Source: Candidatus Enterococcus ferrettii
GTDB taxonomy: Bacteria > Bacillota > Bacilli > Lactobacillales > Enterococcaceae
Direction: 5' to 3'
DNA length: 64,000 nt
Assembly: GCF_017377655.1 (NCBI RefSeq)
Contig: NZ_JAFREL010000042.1
Span: 1-64,000, forward strand
The notes below the pieces were generated by a model. The model was not told the DNA's origin. It searched no databases and worked only from the letters and a program-made list of their open reading frames with translations. The position numbers and the translations under genes are program-made. Below, in pieces: positions 26,618 to 36,900 of the stretch; within the stretch, counting starts at the first letter, position 1, and each line of letters opens with the position of its first letter.

Positions 26618-26653
26618 AAAAATAGTGCTTAGTTTTTTAAGCACTATTTTTTT
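26618..26653 (+). terminator. Terminator after the activator gene
   Basis: A 13-bp stem (AAAATAGTGCTTA with its complement, loop near 26632-26637) is followed by seven T residues. It isolates the activator transcript from the PTS operon. Both of its arms are copies of the GTGCTTA repeat described in the next entry. Confidence 0.8.
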
Positions 26654-26679
26654 GTGCTTAAGAGACCTTGGTAAAGCAC
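26625..26679. repeat. Alternating GTGCTTA repeats, possible activator sites
   Basis: GTGCTT occurs at 26625-26630 and 26654-26659. Its reverse complement AAGCAC occurs at 26639-26644 and 26674-26679. The four copies alternate in orientation directly upstream of the -24/-12 promoter. LevR-type activators bind inverted repeats upstream of their promoters, so the second pair (26654-26679) is a candidate binding site. The first pair doubles as the terminator stem. Confidence 0.45.
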
Positions 26680-26691
26680 GTTTGGAATAGT

Positions 26692-26707
26692 TGGCACGCT
26701 ACTTGCT
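26692..26707 (+). promoter_or_regulatory. Sigma-54 (-24/-12) promoter
   Basis: TGGCACGCTACTTGCT fits the sigma-54 consensus TGGCAC-N5-TTGCW exactly. The invariant GG is at 26693-26694 and GC at 26705-26706, ten bases apart. It lies 30 bases before the EIIA start and right after the gene for a sigma-54 activator, so the PTS/GH36/GH13 operon is sigma-54-dependent. Confidence 0.93.
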
Positions 26708-26736
26708 TATATTATAAATGAGAAGGAGGGAACGAG

Positions 26737-27153
26737 ATGACAAAGTTTGCAATCGCAACTCATGGGAATTTCGCCAAAGGCTTACAAAGCACGTTAGAAT
26801 TATTCATTCCTCATGAGGAAATCGCGTTTTTATCAGCCTATGTGGAAGAAGAGCCACCTATTGATGAACAATTAGAAACATTCTTTGCTTCATTAGAAGC
26901 TGACGAATTAGCAGTAGTTTTCACAGATTTGTTCGGCGGCAGCGTGAATCAGAAAGTTTTATTGGCAAGTGAGGGGAAACAAGTTCAAATCATTGCTGGT
27001 TTCAATTTGCCAGTGATTTTAGAGGTTGTTTTAAATAAAGAGAATTTGAGTGTAGAGAATTTGGCGCACTATTTAGAAACAAGTAAAAATGCTATGCAGC
27101 TAGTAACACCAATTATAGAAAAGACTGTGAATGAAGAAGATTTCTTCGCATAA
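26737..27153 (+). CDS. PTS mannose-class EIIA component
   Basis: A 138-residue cytoplasmic EIIA of the mannose/fructose/sorbose class. The phosphorylated histidine is His9 in IATHGNFAKG, and FTDLFGGSVNQ is the conserved later motif. It takes phosphate from HPr and passes it to the EIIB encoded 18 bases downstream. A and B are separate proteins here rather than fused. It is the first gene of the sigma-54-driven operon. Confidence 0.92.
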   Translation: MTKFAIATHGNFAKGLQSTLELFIPHEEIAFLSAYVEEEPPIDEQLETFFASLEADELAVVFTDLFGGSVNQKVLLASEGKQVQIIAGFNLPVILEVVLNKENLSVENLAHYLETSKNAMQLVTPIIEKTVNEEDFFA

Positions 27154-27171
27154 ATAAAGGAGAGAATAACT

Positions 27172-27663
27172 ATGATTAAAGCATTACGAGTAGACGAACG
27201 ATTGGTTCACGGACAGATTGCCATGGTATGGTCTAAAGAATTGAAACTGCAAGGTTTAGTTATCGCTAACGACGAAGTGGCCAATAATGATACTCAAAAA
27301 ATGGCACTGCAAATGGCAGTACCCAGTAATATTAAATCAATTATGAAAGATATCGATGGTGCCATCGCTTTGTTAAAAAATCCAAAAGCGAGTGCTATGA
27401 ATTTGATGGTCCTAGTAAAAACTGTCGAGGATGCGTTGGAAATTGCTAAAGAAATTCCAACAATTGAATATGTGAATATTGGCAATGCTGGCAAAATGAT
27501 CAACGAACCAAAAAAAGAAATCACTAAGTATGTTATGCTGACTGATTCTGAAATTGCGGCACTAAAAGAATTAGTTGAAGTTTATCCAGAGACTGCTTTT
27601 CAAGCAGTACCTACAGAAGACAAAGTATTAGCTAGTACGATAATTAAGGATCAAAAATTATAA
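27172..27663 (+). CDS. PTS mannose-class EIIB component
   Basis: A 163-residue EIIB. The phosphorylation site is the histidine in VDERLVHGQIAMVW (His13), and NVVNVGNAGK-like sequence (YVNIGNAGKMINEPKKEI) is the second family block. It receives phosphate from EIIA and phosphorylates the sugar during transport through the EIIC/EIID pair. GGAGAG precedes the ATG, and the EIIC gene starts 18 bases after the stop. Confidence 0.92.
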   Translation: MIKALRVDERLVHGQIAMVWSKELKLQGLVIANDEVANNDTQKMALQMAVPSNIKSIMKDIDGAIALLKNPKASAMNLMVLVKTVEDALEIAKEIPTIEYVNIGNAGKMINEPKKEITKYVMLTDSEIAALKELVEVYPETAFQAVPTEDKVLASTIIKDQKL

Positions 27664-27681
27664 GATGAGGGGTGTTACACT

Positions 27682-28488
27682 ATGTGGGATGCATTTTTAG
27701 TAGGATTAGTTGTCTTCCTTTGTGTCGGAGGACATGAATTAATTGGATTTTCACTACTGTTTCGACCGATCGTTGTCGGACCATTCTTGGGCTTGTTGAT
27801 GGGTGATTTGCAAACAGGCTTAATGATCGGTGCAGCGTTAGAAACAATTTTTATGGGAGTCATCAACATTGGTGGTGCCTCAGCAGCAGAACCTGGTTTA
27901 GCAACAGCTTTAGCAACTGGATTTGCCATCAAATTAGGTGGTGGAGTAGATGCGGCAATTGCGCTGGCTTTGCCAATTGGTATTTTAGGTCAACAAATTA
28001 AACTAGCTATTTATATTTTATTCAGTGGTTCAATGGCACCTGTGTTTGATCGATTAGCAGCAGAAGGAAAGCAGAAACAATTTACTTATTTACATTACGG
28101 AGTTTGGGCCGTTTGGTATTTTGCCTATTCACTTATTCCATTCTTTGCAATGCTGTTTGGTGCTAATGCTGTGCAAGCAGCTTTGGACATGATTCCAGAA
28201 GTTATTATGAATGGCTTATCTATTGCGGGCAACTTACTTCCTGCTGTTGGTATGGCTATGTTGTTAAGAATGCTATGGGAAAACAAGATCGCCGTTTTCT
28301 TTTTCTTAGGTTTCATATTCGTTGCGTATCTTAAGCTTCCACTAGTTGCAGTAGCAGGAATCGCCTTCGTGATTGCGATCTTGATTGCTCAACGAGATTA
28401 CCAATTAAATAAATTAGAAAAAGCAAAACCAGTTGTTGTGCAAGCAGCCGATGGAGTTGATCAAGAAGAGGAGGACTTTTTCGCATGA
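27682..28488 (+). CDS. PTS mannose-class EIIC component
   Basis: A 268-residue membrane permease subunit. RPIVVGPFLGLLMGDLQTGL and GAALETIFMGVINIGGASAAEP are the EIIC-Man signatures. A C-terminal charged tail ends in EEEDFFA, much like the end of the EIIA protein (NEEDFFA). With EIID it forms the transport channel. Its stop overlaps the EIID start by four bases. Confidence 0.92.
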   Translation: MWDAFLVGLVVFLCVGGHELIGFSLLFRPIVVGPFLGLLMGDLQTGLMIGAALETIFMGVINIGGASAAEPGLATALATGFAIKLGGGVDAAIALALPIGILGQQIKLAIYILFSGSMAPVFDRLAAEGKQKQFTYLHYGVWAVWYFAYSLIPFFAMLFGANAVQAALDMIPEVIMNGLSIAGNLLPAVGMAMLLRMLWENKIAVFFFLGFIFVAYLKLPLVAVAGIAFVIAILIAQRDYQLNKLEKAKPVVVQAADGVDQEEEDFFA

Positions 28489-29309
28489 GTAAACTAGGAA
28501 ACGAATTAACCAAAGAAGAGAAAAAAATAGTCCGTCAAATGTTTTGGCGCTCGCAAACCTTGTATGTTTCAGTAAATCCAGCTAAACAAGGAGCCAACGG
28601 ATTTTGTTACTCTATGATGCCGTTTATCAATGCTTTTTATAAAGATGAAGAACAACGTAAAGAAGCTTTGGTTCGCCATATGTCTTACTTTAATACAACC
28701 GTTCCAATGGCTTCCTTCATCATGGGGATCGCAGCTTCCATGGAAAAAGAAAATTCTGAAAAAGAAGGCTTCGATGTAGCTTCCATTAATGCCGTCAAAA
28801 CAAGTTTAATGGGACCAATGGCAGGAATCGGTGATTCAATCTTTTGGGGAGTTTGGCGCGTTATTTCAGCTGGTTTAGCGGTTGGTCTGGCAACTAGCGG
28901 AAATGTATTGGCTCCGATAGTTTTCTTGGCAATGTTTAATATTCCGCAATGGCTAACTAGATATTACGGCGCTTTCTTAGGCTATTCTCTTGGATCGAAA
29001 TATATTGAAAAACTCTATTCTGAAGGTTTGATCGGTATCTTGACTAAAGGTGCCAGCATGGTTGGGTTAATGATGGTAGGTGCTATGACTAGTTCGATGG
29101 TTGTCTTCCAAACTAAGCTTTCCTTTGATATGCAGGGCGAAACAGTGATGAAGCTTCAAGAAATGCTGGATCAAATCTTTGTGGGCATTGTTCCTTTACT
29201 GTTAACTTTGTTTTGCTACTATTTATTAAAGAAAAAGGTAAGCATTACTACTCTAATGTTAGGAATTATCGTTTTAGGAATTGTATTGTCAGCACTAGGA
29301 ATCGCATAG
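28485..29309 (+). CDS. PTS mannose-class EIID component
   Basis: A 274-residue EIID. NGFCYSMMPFINAFY, HMSYFNTTVPMASFIMG and GPMAGIGDSIFWG are diagnostic for the family. The C-terminus is hydrophobic with several membrane segments. EIID is found only in mannose-class systems, so the class assignment is secure even though the sugar is not mannose by context. The GH36 gene begins 13 bases downstream. Confidence 0.92.
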   Translation: MSKLGNELTKEEKKIVRQMFWRSQTLYVSVNPAKQGANGFCYSMMPFINAFYKDEEQRKEALVRHMSYFNTTVPMASFIMGIAASMEKENSEKEGFDVASINAVKTSLMGPMAGIGDSIFWGVWRVISAGLAVGLATSGNVLAPIVFLAMFNIPQWLTRYYGAFLGYSLGSKYIEKLYSEGLIGILTKGASMVGLMMVGAMTSSMVVFQTKLSFDMQGETVMKLQEMLDQIFVGIVPLLLTLFCYYLLKKKVSITTLMLGIIVLGIVLSALGIA

Positions 29310-29321
29310 GAGGACGAAAAA

Positions 29322-31499
29322 ATGATTACGTTTGATGAAGCAACCGGTATTTTCCATCTTCAAGGAAAACAAACAAGTTATTTCATGCAAAAAAACGAAC
29401 ACAATCATCTTTTTCATCTATATTGGGGGAGTCGCTTAGCCAAGCGTCTCCCCGATTATGTATTGAAAGAGATTAAGCGCGCAAGCTACATAGCGGATAC
29501 AGATCATATTAAAGAATACAAGTTAGAACGCTTACCACAAGAATATCCGGCTTTTGGAAATAGTGATTTGCGTAAACCAGCTTATCAATTATCTTTTCAA
29601 AACGGGACACAAATCAGTGATTTTCGTTATATTGCTCATGAAATTAGTGAAGGGAAACCGAGTTTAGAGGGATTGCCTAGTTTGCGTGAGAGTGCTGATT
29701 GCGAAACGTTGAAAATCACGCTGCAGGATGATTACCAACAGGTCAGTATGTTTTTATTTTACACTCTTTATGAAGAGGCTGATATCATCACTCGTCACAT
29801 TGAACTAAGAAATAACAGTTCAGACAAATTAGAAATTAACCAGCTGAACAGTGCATGTGTTGAACTGCCGACCAATGATTTAGATCTATTGCACTTGAGT
29901 GGTTCTTGGGCACGAGAAACGCATATTCAGCGGACACCCTTAAGCCAACTAAATTATCGAGTGGAAAGTACACGCGGCAGCAGCAGTCACGAGCACAATC
30001 CATTTATTGCTTTAATGGATAAGGAAACTACTGAAACTACCGGATCAGTTTACAGCATGAATTTAGTTTACAGTGGAAACTTCGAAGCAACCGTTGATGT
30101 GGAGATGCAGGACGCTGTTCGAATGCAGATAGGGATCAATAGTACGCTATTTGATTGGCAGCTGCAGCCAGGAAAAACCTTTATTTCACCAGAAGCTGTT
30201 TTGGTATATAGTCAGCATGGACTGCAGGAATTAACTCATAAATATCATCAGGCTTATCAAAATTATCTGATGCCGCCCAAGTTTGCTAAAAAGGAACGTC
30301 CGATTTTAGTGAATAGTTGGGAAGCCTGCTATTTCGATTTACAGGAAGAATCACTATTGGAGCTAGCAAGTTCTTCTAAAGAACTAGGAGTAGAACTATT
30401 TGTTCTAGATGATGGATGGTTTGGTCATCGCGATGATACTAGCAGTTCATTAGGGGACTGGTTCGTGGATAAGCAAAAATTCCCACAGGGATTAGAGCAT
30501 TTTATTAACCAAATTAAACAAATTGGTTTGGATTTTGGTATTTGGGTAGAACCTGAAATGATATCGGAGGATAGCGACCTCTATCGGAAGCATCCTGATT
30601 GGTGCATTGAGGTGCCCGGCCGGTTGAAATCTTACTCTCGTGGACAATTTGTATTAGATTTGGCCAATGCTAAAGTGCAGGATTACTTAATCGAAGTATT
30701 GTCAGAATTATTCCAGCGTTACGATATTGATTATGTAAAATGGGACATGAACCGCAGCATGACTGAAGCAGGTTCTAACATCCTTACTAATAGTCAGCAA
30801 AAAGAATTTTATCATCGCTATATACTAGGATTGTATCGTGTTTTAGAAACAGTAACAGAACAATTTCCAGAGATTCTGTTTGAAAACTGTGCTGGAGGTG
30901 GCGGTCGCTTCGATCCAGGAATGATGTATTATATGCCACAAACCTGGACTAGCGATGATACGGATGCGATTGAACGCTTAACAATTCAAGAAGGGAGCAG
31001 TCTAATTTATCCAGCGATTTCCATGGGCGCACACGTTTCTCAAGTTCCAAATCATCAAATTGGGCGGGTAACTCCTTTGAATACCCGCGGTGTGGTTGCC
31101 ATGCAAGGAAACTTCGGTTATGAAATGGACTTGTCCAAATTATCAACAGAAGAAAAACAGGAAATTCAAGCACAAATAGACCAGTTTAAATTGATTCGCT
31201 CAACTGTACAGTTAGGAAAATTCTATCGTTTGGCGGTACCAGTAAAGGATAATGCTAAGGCCTGGCTGTTTATCGATGATCAGCAGGTAGTGGTATCTTA
31301 CGTCCAAATTCATGCTAAACCTAATTCACCGTCAAAACGATTGAAGTTGACTGGTTTAAATTCAGAAACGTTGTACCAGCTACCAAGCGGTGAAAAACGT
31401 TACGGGGATGAATTAATGGCTTTTGGTTTAGCAATTGATGTAGTGCATAAGGATTTTTATAGTCAACAATGGATTTTAAAGAAAGTAGAGGATGAGTAA
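29322..31499 (+). CDS. GH36 alpha-galactosidase
   Basis: A 725-residue intracellular alpha-galactosidase. The N-terminal beta domain is followed by a TIM barrel with FVLDDGWFGHR, GIWVEPEMIS, the nucleophile Asp475 in VKWDMNR, and the acid/base region SDDTDAIERL (Asp545/546). It releases galactose from melibiose, raffinose-type sugars or their derivatives. It directly follows a mannose-class PTS and abuts a GH13 gene, so it may act on a PTS-imported, possibly phosphorylated, alpha-galactoside. It is a paralogue of the enzyme at 56960-59206. Confidence 0.92.
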   Translation: MITFDEATGIFHLQGKQTSYFMQKNEHNHLFHLYWGSRLAKRLPDYVLKEIKRASYIADTDHIKEYKLERLPQEYPAFGNSDLRKPAYQLSFQNGTQISDFRYIAHEISEGKPSLEGLPSLRESADCETLKITLQDDYQQVSMFLFYTLYEEADIITRHIELRNNSSDKLEINQLNSACVELPTNDLDLLHLSGSWARETHIQRTPLSQLNYRVESTRGSSSHEHNPFIALMDKETTETTGSVYSMNLVYSGNFEATVDVEMQDAVRMQIGINSTLFDWQLQPGKTFISPEAVLVYSQHGLQELTHKYHQAYQNYLMPPKFAKKERPILVNSWEACYFDLQEESLLELASSSKELGVELFVLDDGWFGHRDDTSSSLGDWFVDKQKFPQGLEHFINQIKQIGLDFGIWVEPEMISEDSDLYRKHPDWCIEVPGRLKSYSRGQFVLDLANAKVQDYLIEVLSELFQRYDIDYVKWDMNRSMTEAGSNILTNSQQKEFYHRYILGLYRVLETVTEQFPEILFENCAGGGGRFDPGMMYYMPQTWTSDDTDAIERLTIQEGSSLIYPAISMGAHVSQVPNHQIGRVTPLNTRGVVAMQGNFGYEMDLSKLSTEEKQEIQAQIDQFKLIRSTVQLGKFYRLAVPVKDNAKAWLFIDDQQVVVSYVQIHAKPNSPSKRLKLTGLNSETLYQLPSGEKRYGDELMAFGLAIDVVHKDFYSQQWILKKVEDE

Positions 31500-33164
31500 A
31501 TGAACGACTGGTGGAAAAAAGCAGTTTTTTATCAGATTTATCCGAAAAGTTTCAATGATACAAATGGTGATGGCGTTGGCGACATTAATGGAATCCGCGA
31601 AAAGCTTCCTTACCTAAAAGAGCTCGGAGTGGACGCGCTGTGGATCAGTCCCATTTACTTATCACCACAAATCGACAACGGATACGACATTGCGGATTAT
31701 CGTACGATTGATCCAATGTTTGGCAACAATGAAGAAATGTATCAACTGATCGAGGAAGCACATCAGAAAAAAATGAAAATAGTGATGGATTTTGTGGCAA
31801 ATCATACTTCAGATCAATGTATCTGGTTCCAGGAAAGTCGCAAATCTAAGGAAAATTACTTTAGCGATTTTTATATATGGAAGGATGCCAAGTCGGATGG
31901 GTCTGAGCCAAATAACTGGGGCTCCAGTTTTGGCGGTTCTGCTTGGACATGGGACGACTCTCGTCAACAATACTATTTGCATTATTATGCCAAAGAGCAG
32001 CCAGATCTAAACTGGGAGAATCCGAATGTGCGTTCCTATATTTATGATATGATGCGTTTTTGGAAATCTAAAGGTGTTGACGGCTGGCGGATGGATGTAG
32101 TTACCTCTATTTCTAAAGATTTAGATTTCCCAGATAATCCCAGACCATTCACTACCGAGAATCAGCAAAATGGTCCGCGAATGCATGAGTTTATTCATGA
32201 AATGAACCAAGAGGTTTTAAAGCCCTTTTCTATGATGAGTGTTGGTGAATCACCAGCAGCTAAATCAACGGATGGATACTTACTAGTAGATCCACAACGA
32301 GAAGAGTTAGATATGATCTTTACCTTTGAACACATGCATGTGGATCGGGTAAAGGGGGATGTCAATGGTCGTTGGGCATTAAAACCGATGGATTTACCTG
32401 CTTTGAAAAAGATTTTAGCTTCATGGCAAAAGGAACTACGAGGTCGAGGATGGAATGCCTTGTATTTTGAGAATCATGACCGTGCCCGAATCATTTCTCG
32501 GTGGGGGAACGATGAGGAATATCGTTTCGAATGTGCAACAGCTTTTGCAACAGTTTTGCATGGACTCCAGGGAACGCCATTTGTTTATCAAGGGGAAGAA
32601 ATTGGTATGACCAATCCAAAGTTTGCAATTGATGAATATGAGGATGTAGAGCTGCGAGGCAATTATGAGTTTTACGTAAAACAGCAGCAGACTATTTCAG
32701 AAAAAGAATTTCTGGCGGCGGTTCACAAAATTACTCGTGACAATGCTCGTACGCCAATGCAATGGGATGATAGCCAAAATGCTGGTTTTAGTGAAGTAAC
32801 CCCCTGGTTCAAATTAAATCCAAATTATCCGACTATTAATGTGGCTGCTGATCAACTCAGTAAGAAATCCGTCTTCAATTATTATCAGAAGCTGATTGAG
32901 CTTCGTCATACGGAGGAGCTTTTAACCGAAGGGGAATTCGAGCTTTTGTATGAGGACGATCCAACAAACTTTATCTATAAACGAACTTATAGAGATACAG
33001 TCTGGTATGTTTTGGCAAACTTTTCCGATCAAGAGCAGATTGTTCCTGAAGAGTTGCAAAAACTAGAAGGAACGTTTATCATCAAGAATTACTCAGATCG
33101 CCAAACTATGCAAAATTCTTTAGCTCCCTATGAGGCATTGATTTTTGCAACAAAAGAAACATGA
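31500..33164 (+). CDS. GH13 oligo-1,6-glucosidase-type alpha-glucosidase
   Basis: A 554-residue GH13 enzyme of the subfamily 31 kind. Conserved blocks are DFVANHTSD, the nucleophile Asp199 in GWRMDVV, the acid/base Glu250 in SVGESPA, and Asp327 in FENHDR. Val200 next to the nucleophile is the residue linked in this family to alpha-1,6 preference. SVGESPA replaces the more usual VGEMPG. It starts at the base after the GH36 stop, so it is the last gene of the sigma-54 operon. Likely role: hydrolysis of the glucosyl part of the imported sugar. Confidence 0.88.
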   Translation: MNDWWKKAVFYQIYPKSFNDTNGDGVGDINGIREKLPYLKELGVDALWISPIYLSPQIDNGYDIADYRTIDPMFGNNEEMYQLIEEAHQKKMKIVMDFVANHTSDQCIWFQESRKSKENYFSDFYIWKDAKSDGSEPNNWGSSFGGSAWTWDDSRQQYYLHYYAKEQPDLNWENPNVRSYIYDMMRFWKSKGVDGWRMDVVTSISKDLDFPDNPRPFTTENQQNGPRMHEFIHEMNQEVLKPFSMMSVGESPAAKSTDGYLLVDPQREELDMIFTFEHMHVDRVKGDVNGRWALKPMDLPALKKILASWQKELRGRGWNALYFENHDRARIISRWGNDEEYRFECATAFATVLHGLQGTPFVYQGEEIGMTNPKFAIDEYEDVELRGNYEFYVKQQQTISEKEFLAAVHKITRDNARTPMQWDDSQNAGFSEVTPWFKLNPNYPTINVAADQLSKKSVFNYYQKLIELRHTEELLTEGEFELLYEDDPTNFIYKRTYRDTVWYVLANFSDQEQIVPEELQKLEGTFIIKNYSDRQTMQNSLAPYEALIFATKET

Positions 33165-33870
33165 TGTTGCTGTCAAAAGTTTAAATCTATCATTACGGGT
33201 GGACGCTCCAGATACTAGCAAAGCTTTCAAAGCAGAAACCATCAAAAATCGGTTCTTCTACAGGTTGACTAAATGAAACAGGATCAGAGAGGTTAAAGAA
33301 AACCGAGTGATTTTTGATGCAATCTGCAGTAGCAATGATAGCACGGATCAGCACACGAGACGTATATATTATTATCCAATCCGAGCGGTTAAGCTATCAA
33401 TGCTCCACGAATTATCATCAAGCTGAGAATCTTGGATAATTTTACGATAGATATCTTTTCATTAGATATTATCCGTCCCTAAAAAAATAGTTTTGAATTA
33501 GAATGTTCTATTTCAAATTAACTATTCTGTTGAATAGCGCCAAAAGGACAAGTCGAGCTTTCGATTTGTCCTTTTGGCTTTTTTGACTAATTTAGTGTTA
33601 CGAAAAACTTCTCTTGGTGTAAACAAAGCAAAGAGTTACTGCAAAACTCAAAGTAATACGAAGATAATAAAAAAAAGTGAATATTTTTTTAATTATTTAT
33701 TTACATAAAAATAAGAATGTGAATCGATGTTATTAAGGTAGATCATTCACACTATTTGCCCATACATGAAGCATTAATTATTTCTAAACATCTTTCACCA
33801 TTATTTGTTATCTGAATATAACGCTTATAAGTACTTACAGTTTATTGCAGTTACTTTCTAACCTTTATCC
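33165..33870. other. Non-coding gap with several inverted repeats
   Basis: No convincing gene is seen on either strand. The stretch holds a 10-bp inverted repeat with a 60-base loop (ATCAAAAATC at 33240-33249, complement at 33310-33319), an imperfect palindrome near 33489-33528, a strong terminator at 33539-33584, and an AT-rich run up to the promoter of the surface-protein gene. A GTGAAT/ATTCAC pair brackets 33719-33751. Confidence 0.5.
33539..33584 (+). terminator. Rho-independent terminator
   Basis: GCCAAAAGGACAA (33539-33551) pairs perfectly with its complement at 33566-33578, with an inner TCGA/TCGA, and is followed by six T residues. It lies 375 bases after the GH13 stop and protects the surface-protein gene from readthrough. 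Confidence 0.88.
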
Positions 33871-33874
33871 GTTA

Positions 33875-33919
33875 TTGATTGAACCGTACATTTCTTATAT
33901 AATTAAACAAAGCGTTTAA
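33875..33919 (+). promoter_or_regulatory. Promoter and palindrome before surface protein
   Basis: TTGATT (33875-33880), a 17-base spacer and TATAAT (33898-33903) form a strong sigma-70 type promoter. TTAAAC-N5-GTTTAA (33903-33919 region) is a dyad over the expected start point with a CG centre resembling, but not fully matching, a cre site. AAAGGAGG follows 60 bases later before the ATG at 33984. Confidence 0.6.
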
Positions 33920-33983
33920 TAATTTGGATTCATTCGTTCATAACAATATATTCAATTTTTATTACAAAAGGAGGGATAAACTA

Positions 33984-36900
33984 ATGATAAATAAACGAGT
34001 CAACGGGTTAGCTGTTTTTCTTCTACTGGTATCTGTTATAGCTCCTGTTTTTTTTGCAACACGTTCGTTAGCTGAAGCAACAGATACTCCAATAGAATTA
34101 CTATCATTTAAGCTAATTGAACAACAAGATCAACAGCTGACAGCTGAACTATCACTATCGGTTCCCGAATCGCAGGATGAACAACAAATTACGTTGGACA
34201 TTTCTGATAATTATTTAATCGATTCTGAAAACCTACCAGTAATTGATCAAGAAACGAAGGAAACCATAGGCAACTGTACGTACCAGAATCGGCAAATAAA
34301 TTTAGATTTTAATCCTATGACAAAGGATACTACAGTTGAAATTCAACTAAATGGAGATTACTTAAGTGATGAAAATGACCTTTATGTTGAACACTCAGCT
34401 ACTAATCAACGATTAATTATCCAGCAGGATCAACTGCAGCAATCAGATTCTATAATCAATGATAGTTCGGACTCAGTTGAAAAAAAGGCAAACGTTCAAG
34501 GCTTGGAACCAAGTACCTCCTTTCTTCCTCTAAGCAGCTCACTTACCCTTCACGCAGACTTGAATGAAGCTGAAATTGTTGATGGCACAGAAAATTTCGA
34601 TGTAAATAATAATCCAGGTAATGATGCCTCCCCAAATAATCAGATTGTTCGTTCATTTGATACGATTACTTATCCGATAAAAATGACGCTAAATGATTCA
34701 AGTGGTGGAACATTAAATAATATTCGAATCAAAGTCACTGGTACTCTGCATAACGGAATTGTTGCAGGTCGAACAAATGCCGTATTTGCTGACAATTCCA
34801 TTAATGACTACACTCATAATACTGTGACCTTTGAAGATGAATACGTTGTTGGTGCAACTGGTAATGCAGTTACATTTCCAGTAGTAGTAAATGTCTTGGG
34901 GGCAGATCATGGGACAGTATTGCAACCAGAATTTCATGTTCAAGTGATAAGTATTGACGGCGTTGATGTGACTAGTGAAGACATTAAGGCAGATTTCACG
35001 CAAGTAATTCCTCGAACGGTTAGCAGTAAAGTCAGTATCGCTCCTAAAATTTCATATGGGACTATAAAATTTGCATCTCAGACGTTAGTTACCGCAGGTA
35101 TGTTCAATAAAAACCATCGAACGATTCCACTTGGGGTAGAGCTGATGGCCGTACCACTACCAGGAAAAACGGATATTAAGGGTGCTGCTTTCCCAAGAGA
35201 TGATTTACAAATGAAGTTAAACTTGAAAGGACGAGTTGTTTGGGATAATCATGCTAAGCCAGAACATACTTTAGATTTTACTGGCACGGATCAGTCACCT
35301 TTTATTATCGATCATCATAATTATATTGTTAATACAGGGGCAAATTTAATCAGCAGTAACCCTAACACTTGGAGCAATACAGCCAATGTTGAGTATAAAC
35401 TGAGAGAGTTTAATGATGCAAGGAGTTATTGGGCAGGTTCAAAAAGGTCTGATAAAGCATCCTATGATGAACTAAATAGTATATGGGATAGCGGCAAATA
35501 TGAAATTGATCAATACGATTTAAAGAATGAGATTACAATTGATATAAAGGATTATCAACTCGGCGCCTCTTATCCAGTTCGAAGAGCGGATGGTTATACC
35601 GGCAGGACTGTTTATGGTCCGAACGAAAAGGTTTTTACAAACCAGAATCTAGATTTGCTTCTTCCTAATGATTATACCTATCAGGGGAGCTTAAATCCTG
35701 AAAAATTTGATAATACGCTTTATTACAATGCGACCCTTTCGTTCATCGACAACGAAGGGGAGACTAAGGAGAGTTTTACCGAATTTGCTATTCGTAATGA
35801 AGTTCCTGGACTCAAAGGAACGCTGTCAGCCAATTTTAAAAATCCAGATACTGGGCTCCCGTTTGGTAAATACACAATAGCCAACGATATTGATCCTTAT
35901 GGTGACGGTCAGACAGTAAGTGGTGCTAAGGTTGCTCTTTCTGGTGGTGGAACATTTGGTGATACTACCGTGGAAGGCGGCTATCAATATTTGCAAAAAT
36001 GGAATACAGATGCTTTCCAAATGACCAATGAAGATTTTAACTCAAATGAGCTCTTGCTGCAGTCTGTCCCCGTTTTTGGCAGTATCGGCTATCCGCATAC
36101 AGGAAAAGGTTACTGGTATGGTATTAGTAAAAAGACAAACCCTAACTCACTGGGAAATCTAAAAACAGCAAATGTAACGGATTATGATTGGTACGATGGT
36201 GCTACAATTGCCAGTAACCAGACCTATGACAAGGTGGGGGCTGTTTTAATAGACTATCGGTTACCAATTGCTCGTACATGGAAATATAATGCCAGCAACA
36301 ACAAAAAGGGCGTTCAGCTGACCATCATTACTGAGAAGCTGGGATCTAGCACGACAAAAGATACACCCAATATCTATGTAGCTGAAATGGATGTCTTCCG
36401 CGATGAAAATCGACCACTGTTTAATCCTAATAATCCGTCAGCCAGCTACAATGAGCCAAGTAGATATAGTATTTCAAATGGCTATGCTATCCATAAGGAA
36501 ACCAAATATGATGAGGACAATAAGTTGTTTTCTTTACAAGAACCAGCGCAAGGGCACACTAAATTTGACACGTTAGGAATTGTACCAGTTAAGGTCAGTA
36601 ATGCGATCGAGGCAGAAAGGAGTACCTATCACAGTACAGAAAATGCCAAATGGACGATTCATGACAACGGATTGATTGCCAGTAAGAATTACAATGAAGA
36701 AGATGAAATTTTCTGGACTGTAACATTGCCGCCGGGATTGTCTTATCAATACGGCTCTGGAAAATATGATCAGGCTGGCTTAGAGCCTACTGTGATAACT
36801 AATCCTGATAAATCTCAAACTTTAATCTGGACCATAAAAGCAGTTTCGACACCAGAAGAAACTGCTCTGTTGAAAAATATTGAATTTGAAACGAATTTTG

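Noticed and set aside
33240..33319. 10-bp inverted repeat as an insertion-sequence end or mobile element
   Set aside because: No transposase frame, no flanking target duplication and the repeat is short; it was kept only as an unexplained repeat.
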